Assembly: GCF_030546755.1 (NCBI RefSeq)
Contig: NZ_JAUOPE010000017.1
Span: forward strand, 1 to 64,000
Source of the DNA: Colwellia sp. 1_MG-2023
GTDB taxonomy: Bacteria; Pseudomonadota; Gammaproteobacteria; Enterobacterales; Alteromonadaceae
Length of the DNA stretch: 64,000 nt
Direction of reading: 5' to 3'
Position 1 is the stretch's first letter, and each line of letters starts with the position of its first letter. Below are positions 46,699-54,687 of this stretch, piece after piece. Position numbers and translations under genes: made by a program. Below the pieces are notes generated by a model. That model was not told the origin of the DNA and did no database searches. It saw only the letters and a program-made list of their open reading frames with translations.

Positions 46699-47010
46699 TT
46701 ACGGACAAAACTCTTGCTGTAAAAAGCCAATCAGTCGCACGACTGATTGATTGGCAATACTGTAATAAATGGTTTGCGATTCACGGCGAGTTTTTACCAG
46801 TCCGTCATTTCTCAAACGCGCTAAGTGTTGAGATAAACTTGACTGACTCAAATCAATAAATTGATTCAATTCACTCACAGACAATTCTTTTTCGCCCAAA
46901 TGACAAAGAATTAATAACCTGTTTTCATTACTCATCGCTTTCAGTAATTCCGCAGCTTGCCCGGCATTACTTCTCAATTCAGCGATATCAATTTCCTTTG
47001 TATGAGTCAT
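46699..47010 (-). CDS. ArsR-family repressor of the YgaV/SqrR/BigR (persulfide-sensing) type
   Basis: 103-residue winged-helix regulator. It resembles E. coli YgaV in the N-terminus (AAELLKAMSNENRLLILC), the recognition helix region (LSQSSLSQHLARLRNDGLVKTRR, quoted here as SQSSLSQHLARLRNDG) and the terminal ...FCP. Cys36 and Cys102 are 66 residues apart, the same separation as the sensing pair Cys41/Cys107 of SqrR; these form a tetrasulfide bridge with persulfides in known members. There are no metal-site motifs of ArsR or SmtB. Start at 47010 behind AAGGTAGAG. It is divergent from the RND gene at 47106, and inverted repeats lie between them. Confidence 0.87.
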   Translation of the reverse strand: MTHTKEIDIAELRSNAGQAAELLKAMSNENRLLILCHLGEKELSVSELNQFIDLSQSSLSQHLARLRNDGLVKTRRESQTIYYSIANQSVVRLIGFLQQEFCP

Positions 47011-47035
47011 TTTTCTCTACCTTATAAAACTATAA

Positions 47036-47090
47036 TTGATATTACATTAGATTATGCTAATATAAAAGTATATTAACAAAATCTAATATA
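47036..47090. promoter_or_regulatory. Divergent promoter region with inverted repeats (candidate YgaV-like operator)
   Basis: For the plus strand, TTGATA (47036-47041) and TAATAT (47058-47063) with 16-bp spacing look like a promoter. ATTAG-6-CTAAT (47046-47061) covers the spacer and touches the -10. TATATTA-8-TAATATA (47069-47090) follows directly. In addition ATTAGATT (47046-47053) is the inverse of AATCTAAT (47080-47087). AT-rich ATTAG/CTAAT symmetry is the kind of sequence reported for BigR-family sites. Binding by the adjacent repressor is inference. Confidence 0.65.
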
Positions 47091-47105
47091 CAAAGGATAC
47101 TCACT

Positions 47106-49658
47106 TTGCATTATTCTCAGTTTTTACAATTTGCGCTAAATAAGCCAAAAACCATTTACGCAATGGTAATCACTATGGTGCTATTTAGCTTAGCAATGCT
47201 CCCTCAGCTCACTATCGATACCGATCCGGAAAATATGCTCAGCAGTCAAAACCCTGAACGCATTTTTCATAATAACATCAAAAAAACTTTCAATATGCCT
47301 GACATGATAGTGGTAGGCGTGGTCAGTGAACAAAGTATCTATCAACCTAAAAACCTAGCAATTTTACAACAATTGTCCGACGAAATTTTAAAAATTGACG
47401 GGGTAATTTCACAAGATCTATTGTCATTAAGTGTCGTTGATAACATTACTCAACAAGCGAATGGTGGAATTCGTTTTGAATATCTCATGCAACAAGCGCC
47501 TAAAGATTTTGCAGGAAGTCAAAAAATAGCTGACGCCGTAAAACGTTTACCGTTACTGGCAAATACCTTAGTGTCTGGAGACGATAAAGCTGCCGCTATT
47601 TATGTACCAATTAAGGCGAAAGATTTAAGTTACCCTATTGCCGAAAAAATAAGAGAAATCAATCAATCGTTTACTAACTCTGATTTAACGTTTCATATTA
47701 CAGGGCTTCCGATTGCTGAAGATCAATTTGGCTACGAAATGTTTGTGCAAATGGGCATAGCAGCACCACTTGCCGGCTTAGCAATTTTTGTTTTGTTGTG
47801 GTATTTCTTTCGAAATTTTCCGTTAATCATTGCGCCAATGGCCGTTGCCATGGCGACCGTAATTATCATCATGGGATCATTAATCGGTCTTGGTTTTACC
47901 GTACATATTATGACCTCGATGATCGCCATCTTCTTAATGCCAATTGCGGTGGTCGATTCAGTACATATTTTATCCGAGTTTTCAGACCGTTATAAAGAAG
48001 GTGATGACACCAAGCAAGTGATTAAAAAAGTGATGTCGCATTTATTTACGCCAATGCTCTTTACTTCTGTTACCTCAGCCGTTGGTTTTTATTCTCTTTT
48101 GTTAACTCCTATTCCGCCCGTAAAAATCTTCGGGGCCTTTATTGGTACAGGTATTTTATTAGCGTTTTTATTAACGGTTATTTATTTACCTGCTTATTTA
48201 TCGAGATTAAGTCAAAAGTCTTTAGCAAATTTACAGATTGCTGTGGCCAAAATGGAAGAAAAAGGCCGCCTTTCTACAAGCCTTTTATGGCTTGGTAACT
48301 TCGCAACGAAAAAAACAAAAGCCATTATATTTTCGTTTATTGGCTTATTTATCTTCAGCTTGGTTGGTATCAATAAAATCGTTATCAATGATAATCCGGT
48401 TAACTGGTTTAAAGCCGATCATGAAATTCGCATTGCCGATAAAGTCTTAAATGAACACTTTGCAGGCACTTATGATGCATGGTTAGTTTTCAGCCAACCT
48501 CAACAAGGCGTACAACAAGCAGAGCTGTCATTTATGCAGTTAATTGCTGATGCGAGCCAACAAGGAATTGATTTATCAAGTATTAATGACCACTTAGCAC
48601 AATGGAAATTAACAAGCGATAAAAGCATCTTTAGCCAAGCCTTGTTAATAAAATTAGATGATTTAGCCTTTAGTGCTGCCACGGAGCATCAAGCTACCAT
48701 TGATCAGTTATACCAATTTGCCGATCAACAATTTGCTCAACAAAAATTATTTATGCAACCTGAGATGTTAAATTGGCTTGCTGACTTACAAACGGCACTA
48801 AACAATACGTCATTAGTGGGTAAAACCAATGGTTTAAGCGATATTGTACGTACCGTTAACCGAGAACTACATTCAGGCGAAGATCATGATTTCGTCATTC
48901 CCAAAACCAGTAATGGCGTTGCGCAAACTTTATTACAATATCAATCTTCACATCGTCCAAATGATCTATGGCATTTTGTCAGTCAAGATTATCAACAATC
49001 ATTAATTTGGCTACAAATGACCAGTGGTGATAATCAACACACTGCTGCCGTTGTTGAGTGGGTAAATAACTACCTACAACAAAACCCTGCGCCTGTTGAT
49101 GTTGAAATGAATTGGGCAGGAAAGTCGTATTTGAATATTGTTTGGCAAGATGCCATGGTAAACGGCATGCTTAACAGTTTACTGTCTTCCTTTATCATTG
49201 TATTTTTAATGATGGCCTTGCTATTTCGCTCCATCAAATATGGCGTATTAGCTATGCTACCGCTTACCTTTACCATTAGTTTAATTTACGGTTTAATCGG
49301 TTGGTTAGGAAAAGCATACGATATGCCTATCGCCGTACTTTCAGCACTAACCTTAGGACTTTCAATCGATTTTGCTATTCATTTTTTACAACGTACGCGT
49401 GAATTAGAAAAACAAACCGAGAGCTTAGCAAAAGCATTACAACTGATGTTTGAAGAGCCTAGCCGTGCTATTTCAAGAAATGCCATCGTCATAGCAATTG
49501 GCTTTACGCCATTATTGCTCTCCCCGTTAATGCCTTATATTACCGTCGGATTTTTCTTAGCAAGTATCATGATAGTTTCGGCCTTAGTGACATTGGTTTT
49601 ATTGCCCGCCTTGTTAAGCTTTTTTTCAAATAGTCAGACAGCTAAAAACCAAGCTTAG
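47106..49658 (+). CDS. RND/MMPL-family inner-membrane transporter
   Basis: 850 residues, RND superfamily of the MMPL/HpnN type. One N-terminal membrane helix (about 15-33), a large periplasmic loop, a five-helix bundle (about 210-365), a second large loop (about 415-690) and a second bundle (about 695-840). Charged residues that may relay protons sit in the two bundles (PIAVVDSVHIL; LGLSIDFAIHF). Known relatives export lipids or hydrophobic molecules. The start is TTG at 47106 behind AAAGGATACTCACT. It leads an apparent four-gene operon with a LolA-like protein, a barrel and a DUF2892 protein. Confidence 0.88.
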   Translation: MHYSQFLQFALNKPKTIYAMVITMVLFSLAMLPQLTIDTDPENMLSSQNPERIFHNNIKKTFNMPDMIVVGVVSEQSIYQPKNLAILQQLSDEILKIDGVISQDLLSLSVVDNITQQANGGIRFEYLMQQAPKDFAGSQKIADAVKRLPLLANTLVSGDDKAAAIYVPIKAKDLSYPIAEKIREINQSFTNSDLTFHITGLPIAEDQFGYEMFVQMGIAAPLAGLAIFVLLWYFFRNFPLIIAPMAVAMATVIIIMGSLIGLGFTVHIMTSMIAIFLMPIAVVDSVHILSEFSDRYKEGDDTKQVIKKVMSHLFTPMLFTSVTSAVGFYSLLLTPIPPVKIFGAFIGTGILLAFLLTVIYLPAYLSRLSQKSLANLQIAVAKMEEKGRLSTSLLWLGNFATKKTKAIIFSFIGLFIFSLVGINKIVINDNPVNWFKADHEIRIADKVLNEHFAGTYDAWLVFSQPQQGVQQAELSFMQLIADASQQGIDLSSINDHLAQWKLTSDKSIFSQALLIKLDDLAFSAATEHQATIDQLYQFADQQFAQQKLFMQPEMLNWLADLQTALNNTSLVGKTNGLSDIVRTVNRELHSGEDHDFVIPKTSNGVAQTLLQYQSSHRPNDLWHFVSQDYQQSLIWLQMTSGDNQHTAAVVEWVNNYLQQNPAPVDVEMNWAGKSYLNIVWQDAMVNGMLNSLLSSFIIVFLMMALLFRSIKYGVLAMLPLTFTISLIYGLIGWLGKAYDMPIAVLSALTLGLSIDFAIHFLQRTRELEKQTESLAKALQLMFEEPSRAISRNAIVIAIGFTPLLLSPLMPYITVGFFLASIMIVSALVTLVLLPALLSFFSNSQTAKNQA

Positions 49659-49692
49659 TTTATTCATTACAGAGAAAAATAATACAGGATAC

Positions 49693-50490
49693 ATGATGTT
49701 AAATTTTTTAAAGAAAACTCGCTTGATTACCTTAAGTTTTTTAACCTTGATGACATCAGCACATGCGGCGGTGAATGTTGATGACATCATCAAAAAAAGT
49801 AACTTAGCGTCATATTATGCAGGCGAAGACGGCAGCGCTCAAGCAAGGATGATCATTGTCGATGCCAATGGAAATAAACAAATGCGTCAATTTACGATTT
49901 TGCGTAAAGACCAAGAAGATCTCGGCGATCAAGATATGTTGGTGTTTTTCTCTCGACCAACCGATGTGCAAGGGACGGTTTTTCGAGTCACCAAAAAAGT
50001 ACAAGGCGATGATGATCGGTGGTTATATCTACCCGCTCTCGATTTAGTAAAACGCATTTCAGCAGGTGATAAGCGCACCTCGTTTGTCGGTGCTCACTTT
50101 TATTATGAAGATGTTTCAGGTCGCAATCCAGCAGAAGATAACTTTACTTTCATAAGCAGCGACGATAACTCGTACTTAATTAAAGCTGAGCCCAAAGACC
50201 CATCAAGCGTGGAATATGCTTTTTATCAAATCACCATTGATAAAAATACTTATTTACCGATGAAAGCAAGCTATTTTAATGAACAGCAAGAAATAATTCG
50301 CGAAATGCAGGTGCTTGCGGTGCAAGATATTGAAGGTTTTCCGACAGTGGTTCACGCCAAAATGACGCAATTAAGTGATGGCAGCTTCACTGAAATGCAA
50401 TTTAGAAATGTAAAATATAATGTTGGATTACCAGAAAGCATATTCTCTGAACGTAGCCTAAGAACACCTCCTAAAACTTGGTTAAGATAG
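49693..50490 (+). CDS. LolA-like outer-membrane lipoprotein-sorting protein
   Basis: 265 residues with a signal peptide ending TSAHA. The fold family is the LolA/LolB/RseB-like half barrel: YYAGEDGSAQARMIIVDANG, DMLVFFSRPTDVQGTVFRV, RWLYLPALDLVKRISAGDKR, DVSGRNPAEDN. This subgroup is not true LolA (no lolCDE nearby) but repeatedly accompanies RND transporters, so it probably carries a hydrophobic cargo across the periplasm. 34 bp after the RND gene; its stop overlaps the start of the next gene by one base. Confidence 0.85.
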   Translation: MMLNFLKKTRLITLSFLTLMTSAHAAVNVDDIIKKSNLASYYAGEDGSAQARMIIVDANGNKQMRQFTILRKDQEDLGDQDMLVFFSRPTDVQGTVFRVTKKVQGDDDRWLYLPALDLVKRISAGDKRTSFVGAHFYYEDVSGRNPAEDNFTFISSDDNSYLIKAEPKDPSSVEYAFYQITIDKNTYLPMKASYFNEQQEIIREMQVLAVQDIEGFPTVVHAKMTQLSDGSFTEMQFRNVKYNVGLPESIFSERSLRTPPKTWLR

Positions 50491-51878
50491 TGAAAAAAGT
50501 GACTTTCATTCAAATGATATTACTGCTTGGTTTATCAATATCAAGCAGTCAGGTATTTGCCCAAACGGAGCAGGCTCATAAATCCACGAATAAACTTGAG
50601 ACAGAAAAAACGAGCCAAGCCACAAAGCAAATACCAAGTTTATCTACTGATGTTTGGCAAGATGAATGGGCAAACGATTGGCAAGAAACCACTGAATTAT
50701 CACCGTGGAAATTCGGTTACTTTGCTGAAGTCGCTTACGGTAGGTTCATGCAAAATAATGTTGTTGAGTCTAATACTTCATTAAGCGAATTACGAGGACG
50801 CGTCAATGTTGATTATAGCCATGAGTTATTCGAATTCACCGCAAAAGGTGATTTACTCTTTGATGAGGTGTTACAGCAAACTGATGTTAATACCAAAGAA
50901 TTAAACATTGCTTTTAGTCCGTTAAATAACCTTGACGTAAAACTTGGTAGACAAGTACTCACCTGGGGCACTGGCGATTATGTTTTTCTCAATGATTTAT
51001 TTAACAAAGATTGGCAATCTTTTTTTTCTGGCCGAGATGATGAATATTTAAAATCTGCCTCAGACAGTGTGCGAATGACCAGCTATTGGCGAGATTTCAC
51101 CCTTGATCTCGCATGGACGCCAGATTTTTCACCTGATAATTACCTTACCGGAGAACGCTTCTCATTCTATTCACCTATATTGAAACGTAATATCGCCCCT
51201 AATGAAAATTTTATAGTTGAGCAAACTCAAGACTCGCAATGGTCAGCTCGCCTCGCAACGAGTATACAAGGGGTTGAATATGCCCTGTATGGTTATAAAG
51301 GGTTTTGGACGACACCGCTTGGCATTAATCATCAAGGCATGGCATATTTTCCAAAGATGAATGCCTGGGGTGCGAGCGCGTTAACTCCTTTAAGTAATGG
51401 CATTTTTAACGTTGAATTTTCTATCTATAACAGCCTTGAAGATAGCCAAGGAAACCAAGCCGCTATTCCTAATAGCCAAGTCAGAGCGTTAATGGGTTAT
51501 GAACAAGAAATAGTAAAAAACTTAACGGTTGGCTTACAATATTACCTTGAAAAAACCCAACAATATGACGCTTTCATACAATCAACATTATTTCAGTCAA
51601 CATTATTTGCAAATGAGCAAGTTGACGAATATCGACAATTAGCCACGGTTAGATTGCGTTATTCTACGTTGCAACAAAAGTTGGTTTATTCATTATTCGC
51701 CTTCTATTCCCCAACCGACCAAGACAGTTATTTAAAGCCTGCAATCCACTATAGATACAACGATAATTATAGTTTTAGTGCAGGGGCAAATATTTTCTCA
51801 GGTAGTAAACCTTACACCTTTTTTGGTCAACACCAAGCAAATACGAATGTTTGGTTTAGAGGACGCTTTAGCTTTTAG
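50490..51878 (+). CDS. DUF1302-like outer-membrane beta-barrel protein
   Basis: About 462 residues. The likely start is GTG at 50490, sharing a base with the TAG of the preceding gene (TAGTG), and gives a normal signal peptide (VKKVTFIQMILLLGLSISSS... ending VFAQ). After a Glu/Lys/Ser-rich linker come barrel strands with LGRQVLTWGTGDYVFLNDLF, a motif seen in DUF1302-type porin-like proteins, and a C-terminal ...WFRGRFSF ending in Phe, as barrels do. It would supply the outer-membrane arm of the RND/LolA-like system. Confidence 0.82.
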   Translation: MKKVTFIQMILLLGLSISSSQVFAQTEQAHKSTNKLETEKTSQATKQIPSLSTDVWQDEWANDWQETTELSPWKFGYFAEVAYGRFMQNNVVESNTSLSELRGRVNVDYSHELFEFTAKGDLLFDEVLQQTDVNTKELNIAFSPLNNLDVKLGRQVLTWGTGDYVFLNDLFNKDWQSFFSGRDDEYLKSASDSVRMTSYWRDFTLDLAWTPDFSPDNYLTGERFSFYSPILKRNIAPNENFIVEQTQDSQWSARLATSIQGVEYALYGYKGFWTTPLGINHQGMAYFPKMNAWGASALTPLSNGIFNVEFSIYNSLEDSQGNQAAIPNSQVRALMGYEQEIVKNLTVGLQYYLEKTQQYDAFIQSTLFQSTLFANEQVDEYRQLATVRLRYSTLQQKLVYSLFAFYSPTDQDSYLKPAIHYRYNDNYSFSAGANIFSGSKPYTFFGQHQANTNVWFRGRFSF

Positions 51879-51910
51879 TGTTTTTTCAATCAATAAGACA
51901 GGAATGAACG

Positions 51911-52123
51911 ATGAAAACAAATATCTCTTTAGAAACCGCCATCATTCGTTTTGCCGGATTTATGGTGCTCTTGTCCGTTGCCTTAACCTATTGGCTGCAC
52001 CCTAATTTTATCTGGTTCACGGTATTTATTGGCGCCAATTTATTTCAGTCATCGTTTACCAGCTTTTGTCCTGCAGCAACTATTTTTAAAAAGTTTGGTC
52101 TACAAAGCAGCGCAGAAAAGTAA
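51911..52123 (+). CDS. DUF2892 membrane protein (YgaP C-terminal-like)
   Basis: 70 residues with two membrane segments (about 10-27 and 31-49) and the ending ...FTSFCPAATIFKKFGL. This is the DUF2892 domain, which forms the membrane half of E. coli YgaP (rhodanese plus DUF2892). It contains one Cys in FCP. Start behind AGGAATGAACG, 32 bp after the barrel gene. Together with the YgaV-like repressor it suggests a split ygaVP-type sulfur-stress link. Confidence 0.87.
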   Translation: MKTNISLETAIIRFAGFMVLLSVALTYWLHPNFIWFTVFIGANLFQSSFTSFCPAATIFKKFGLQSSAEK

Positions 52124-52234
52124 AGCAGCAGAAAAGCCAGAAATCCCTTGTCTCTACTTGTCACAATCGCTTAGGTGCGGCACACTAGAGCTTATATAAT
52201 TTTATCGATTAATTGATTACAAATAGAGACTGAA

Positions 52235-52864
52235 ATGAGCGAAATGTTGATAGCACAAAACCAAATTAGCCAAATGTTAACCATGCAAGATGCCATGAAT
52301 GCCAGAGTGAGTGAAACGTGGCGTGATAATGGCTATGAATGGTATCGAGCTATCTGGGTTGAATGTGCAGAAATGCTTGACCACCATGGCTGGAAATGGT
52401 GGAAACATCAAGAAATCGATGTCGCGCAAGTACAATTAGAATTAGTAGATATCTTTCACTTCGGACTAAGTTTACGATTAATGACCGGTGCTACCGTAAG
52501 CGATATTACGACACAACTTGCTACTGAGCTAACTCAGCAAACCGATGAAACTGATTTTAAAATAGCGCTTGAAAATTTGGCATCTGCTGCGGTTACAAAT
52601 AAAGCATTTGATGCCATTGCATTAGCTGACTGTATGCGTTTAATGAACATGGATCTAGATGAGTTATTCCGTCAATACGTTGGTAAAAACACGTTGAATT
52701 TTTTCCGTCAAGATCATGGCTATAAAGAAGGCACCTATATAAAAATTTGGCATGGCGAAGAAGATAATGAAGTGCTAGCAAAATTAGTGAATGAGTTAGA
52801 CGCCAGCGCTACTGATTTTCAACAGCAACTTTATGATGCCTTAGAAGCTAAATATCCAAGTTAA
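52235..52864 (+). CDS. Dimeric dUTP diphosphatase (dUTPase, all-alpha type)
   Basis: 209 residues of the all-alpha, MazG-related dimeric dUTPase family (dUTPase_2). Metal-binding acids: EWYRAIWVECAEMLDHHGW (E, E and D) and VQLELVDIFHFGLS (ExxD). It hydrolyses dUTP to dUMP and keeps uracil out of DNA. This type is typical of kinetoplastids, campylobacters and some phages, and is unrelated to the trimeric Dut of E. coli. Start behind GAGACTGAA. Single gene. Confidence 0.85.
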   Translation: MSEMLIAQNQISQMLTMQDAMNARVSETWRDNGYEWYRAIWVECAEMLDHHGWKWWKHQEIDVAQVQLELVDIFHFGLSLRLMTGATVSDITTQLATELTQQTDETDFKIALENLASAAVTNKAFDAIALADCMRLMNMDLDELFRQYVGKNTLNFFRQDHGYKEGTYIKIWHGEEDNEVLAKLVNELDASATDFQQQLYDALEAKYPS

Positions 52865-52888
52865 ATACGTTTTCTTATTTATTAGATG

Positions 52889-52920
52889 AATATGCGCTCC
52901 TAAATATTTGAGCGCATATT
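52889..52920 (+). terminator. Stem-loop after the dUTPase gene, possible terminator
   Basis: Arms AATATGCGCTC (52889-52899) and GAGCGCATATT (52910-52920), 11 bp perfect with a 10-base loop, about 25 bp after the stop. It has no T run, so it may be a Rho-linked or mRNA 3'-end structure. Confidence 0.5.
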
Positions 52921-53104
52921 AACGCTTCATTCTCCATCTTTATTCCACGGTCCAATTACAATTCTCAATTACTTTTTCGCAATAACACTCACATTAAATA
53001 CCGTAATAAATGGCGAGTAAAATTAATTAATCTCTATGGCACATTCCGTGCTTATTCCATAGTAATTATATAAACGTCAAAATTTTGAATTACCGGAGAT
53101 GACT

Positions 53105-53767
53105 ATGGAACTTATACTTTTCGCCATGATCAGCCTTATTGTTATTGTTGCTTTATTAGCCAGTCGCTTAAACGATAATAGCTTTCCTTTTCCTTTTGAG
53201 AAAAAGCAGGTTGTCTTTACCGCGGCTGAGAAAAATTTTCAGAATTTAGTTGAGCAAGCGTTAGGGCCAAAATACCGTGTTATAAATCGCGTGAAATTAT
53301 CAGATATGGTTACCATTAGAAATGGCGTTTCTTCTAAAGCCGGACAAACAGCCACCCATAATGCTGACAATAAATATTTAGATTTTGTTATTTGTGATCG
53401 TGACACTATGCGATTACTCGCCGCAATTGATTTAGTCGATACCCAAGGAAAAGGCTATAAAGTCAAAAAAGATTGGTTTGTTAGTGGTGCCTTAGAAGCT
53501 GCCACGATTCCTCATTTACGCATTAAAGTAAAAAGTAATTATAGTCTGGATGAAATTAGATCTTGTATTAACAGTCGATTATTAGGTAATTCAGCCCCTG
53601 CCCCTAAAGTTAAAGGCCGAGTTATTCCTGCACCTTTAGTGAAAGCTCGTAAGAAAGCAAATCCTGAGCAATCTTCAACTGGCGTAATTACTTCAGCGGC
53701 AGCAATTGCTCAAGCAAACTTAAACAAACAAATACCCGCTCCCCAGCAAGCGGCATTACCTCATTAA
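53105..53767 (+). CDS. DUF2726 domain membrane-anchored protein
   Basis: 220 residues. Start at 53105 is favoured (GGAG six bases upstream); an ATG at 53099 overlaps the site. One N-terminal membrane helix (ELILFAMISLIVIVALLA), then a DUF2726 domain (about 35-165): FTAAEKNFQNLVEQALG, LDFVICDRDTMRLLAAIDL, IPHLRIK. DUF2726 is a restriction-endonuclease-like (NERD-related) fold of uncertain activity. The C-terminal ~50 residues are Ala/Pro/Gln rich. Lone gene with a strong following hairpin. Confidence 0.85.
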   Translation: MELILFAMISLIVIVALLASRLNDNSFPFPFEKKQVVFTAAEKNFQNLVEQALGPKYRVINRVKLSDMVTIRNGVSSKAGQTATHNADNKYLDFVICDRDTMRLLAAIDLVDTQGKGYKVKKDWFVSGALEAATIPHLRIKVKSNYSLDEIRSCINSRLLGNSAPAPKVKGRVIPAPLVKARKKANPEQSSTGVITSAAAIAQANLNKQIPAPQQAALPH

Positions 53768-53778
53768 TTAAATAATAG

Positions 53779-53815
53779 ATAACTCAAAGGCAGAACATAT
53801 ATGCCTTTGAGTTAT
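53779..53815 (+). terminator. Stem-loop after the DUF2726 gene
   Basis: Perfect 14-bp arms ATAACTCAAAGGCA (53779-53792) and TGCCTTTGAGTTAT (53802-53815), 9-base loop, 11 bp after the stop. It is very stable but followed only by GATTT, so termination is likely yet not textbook. Confidence 0.6.
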
Positions 53816-53962
53816 GATTTACCCCGGCAACACTTCTATTTATCTTCAACATTTTTCGCTTTCATTGACAAAATCGGGGTTGAATGAATCAAGGGATTCT
53901 CCTCTTTATCAGATTCAGGTTATAATCACGTGTATCTAACGACTTAATTTTGAAGAAGAATC

Positions 53963-54673
53963 ATGAAAGCAGGCATTATCGGTGCAATGGAACCAGAAGT
54001 TGCAATTTTAAAAGCACAACTAGTAGATGCAACAACCTCACAACTAGGCGGTTATACTTTTTATCAAGGACAACTGGCAGGCAATGACGTTGTAATTGTT
54101 CAATCAGGGATTGGCAAAGTTGCAGCAGCGTTAGCAACCGCCTTTTTAATACATGAATTTAAGCCTGATTATGTTGTGAACACTGGCTCTGCTGGTGGTT
54201 TTGAACAATCATTGAAAGTTGGCGATATCGTGATCAGCTCTGAAGTCAGATATCACGATGTCGATGTAACCGCTTTTGGTTATGAAATAGGCCAACTTCC
54301 GGCTAATCCTACGGCGTATATACCTCATCCAATGTTAGTGGATGCCGCTAAATCCGGCATTGCGCAATTAAATGATCTTCAAACCTTGGTCGGCTTAATC
54401 ACCACTGGTGATACCTTTATGACCAAGGAAGACGATATTGCCAAAGCTCGGCATAATTTCCCTACCATGGCAGCAGTTGAGATGGAAGGTGCGGCCATTG
54501 CACAAACGTGTCATCAATTAAATACACCTTTTGTCGTGATTCGCTCTATGTCAGATATTGCAGGTAAAGAGTCACCTACGTCATTTGAAGCATACTTAGA
54601 AACGGCTTCGGTTAATTCATCACAGTTAGTGCTAAATATGCTTACTAGTTTACAAGGTAAAACTTTGTCTTAA
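53963..54673 (+). CDS. mtnN: 5'-methylthioadenosine/S-adenosylhomocysteine nucleosidase
   Basis: 236 residues. Cleaves adenine from MTA, SAH and 5'-deoxyadenosine, removing inhibitors of SAM reactions. Motifs: GIIGAMEPEVAIL, IVQSGIGKVAAA, VNTGSAGGF, GDTFMTKEDD, AVEMEGAAIAQTC (catalytic Glu region) and VIRSMSDIAG with the catalytic Asp. ATG at 53963 behind GAAGAA. A TATAAT (53921-53926) may be the -10. The cbiB-like gene follows after 14 bp, an order also seen in Vibrio and Shewanella. Confidence 0.96.
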   Translation: MKAGIIGAMEPEVAILKAQLVDATTSQLGGYTFYQGQLAGNDVVIVQSGIGKVAAALATAFLIHEFKPDYVVNTGSAGGFEQSLKVGDIVISSEVRYHDVDVTAFGYEIGQLPANPTAYIPHPMLVDAAKSGIAQLNDLQTLVGLITTGDTFMTKEDDIAKARHNFPTMAAVEMEGAAIAQTCHQLNTPFVVIRSMSDIAGKESPTSFEAYLETASVNSSQLVLNMLTSLQGKTLS

Positions 54674-54687
54674 TTCTAGGATATTGC

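Noticed and set aside
49693-50490. Calling this gene lolA
   Set aside because: It belongs to a LolA-like subgroup associated with RND transporters; there is no lolCDE context and true lolA is normally elsewhere.
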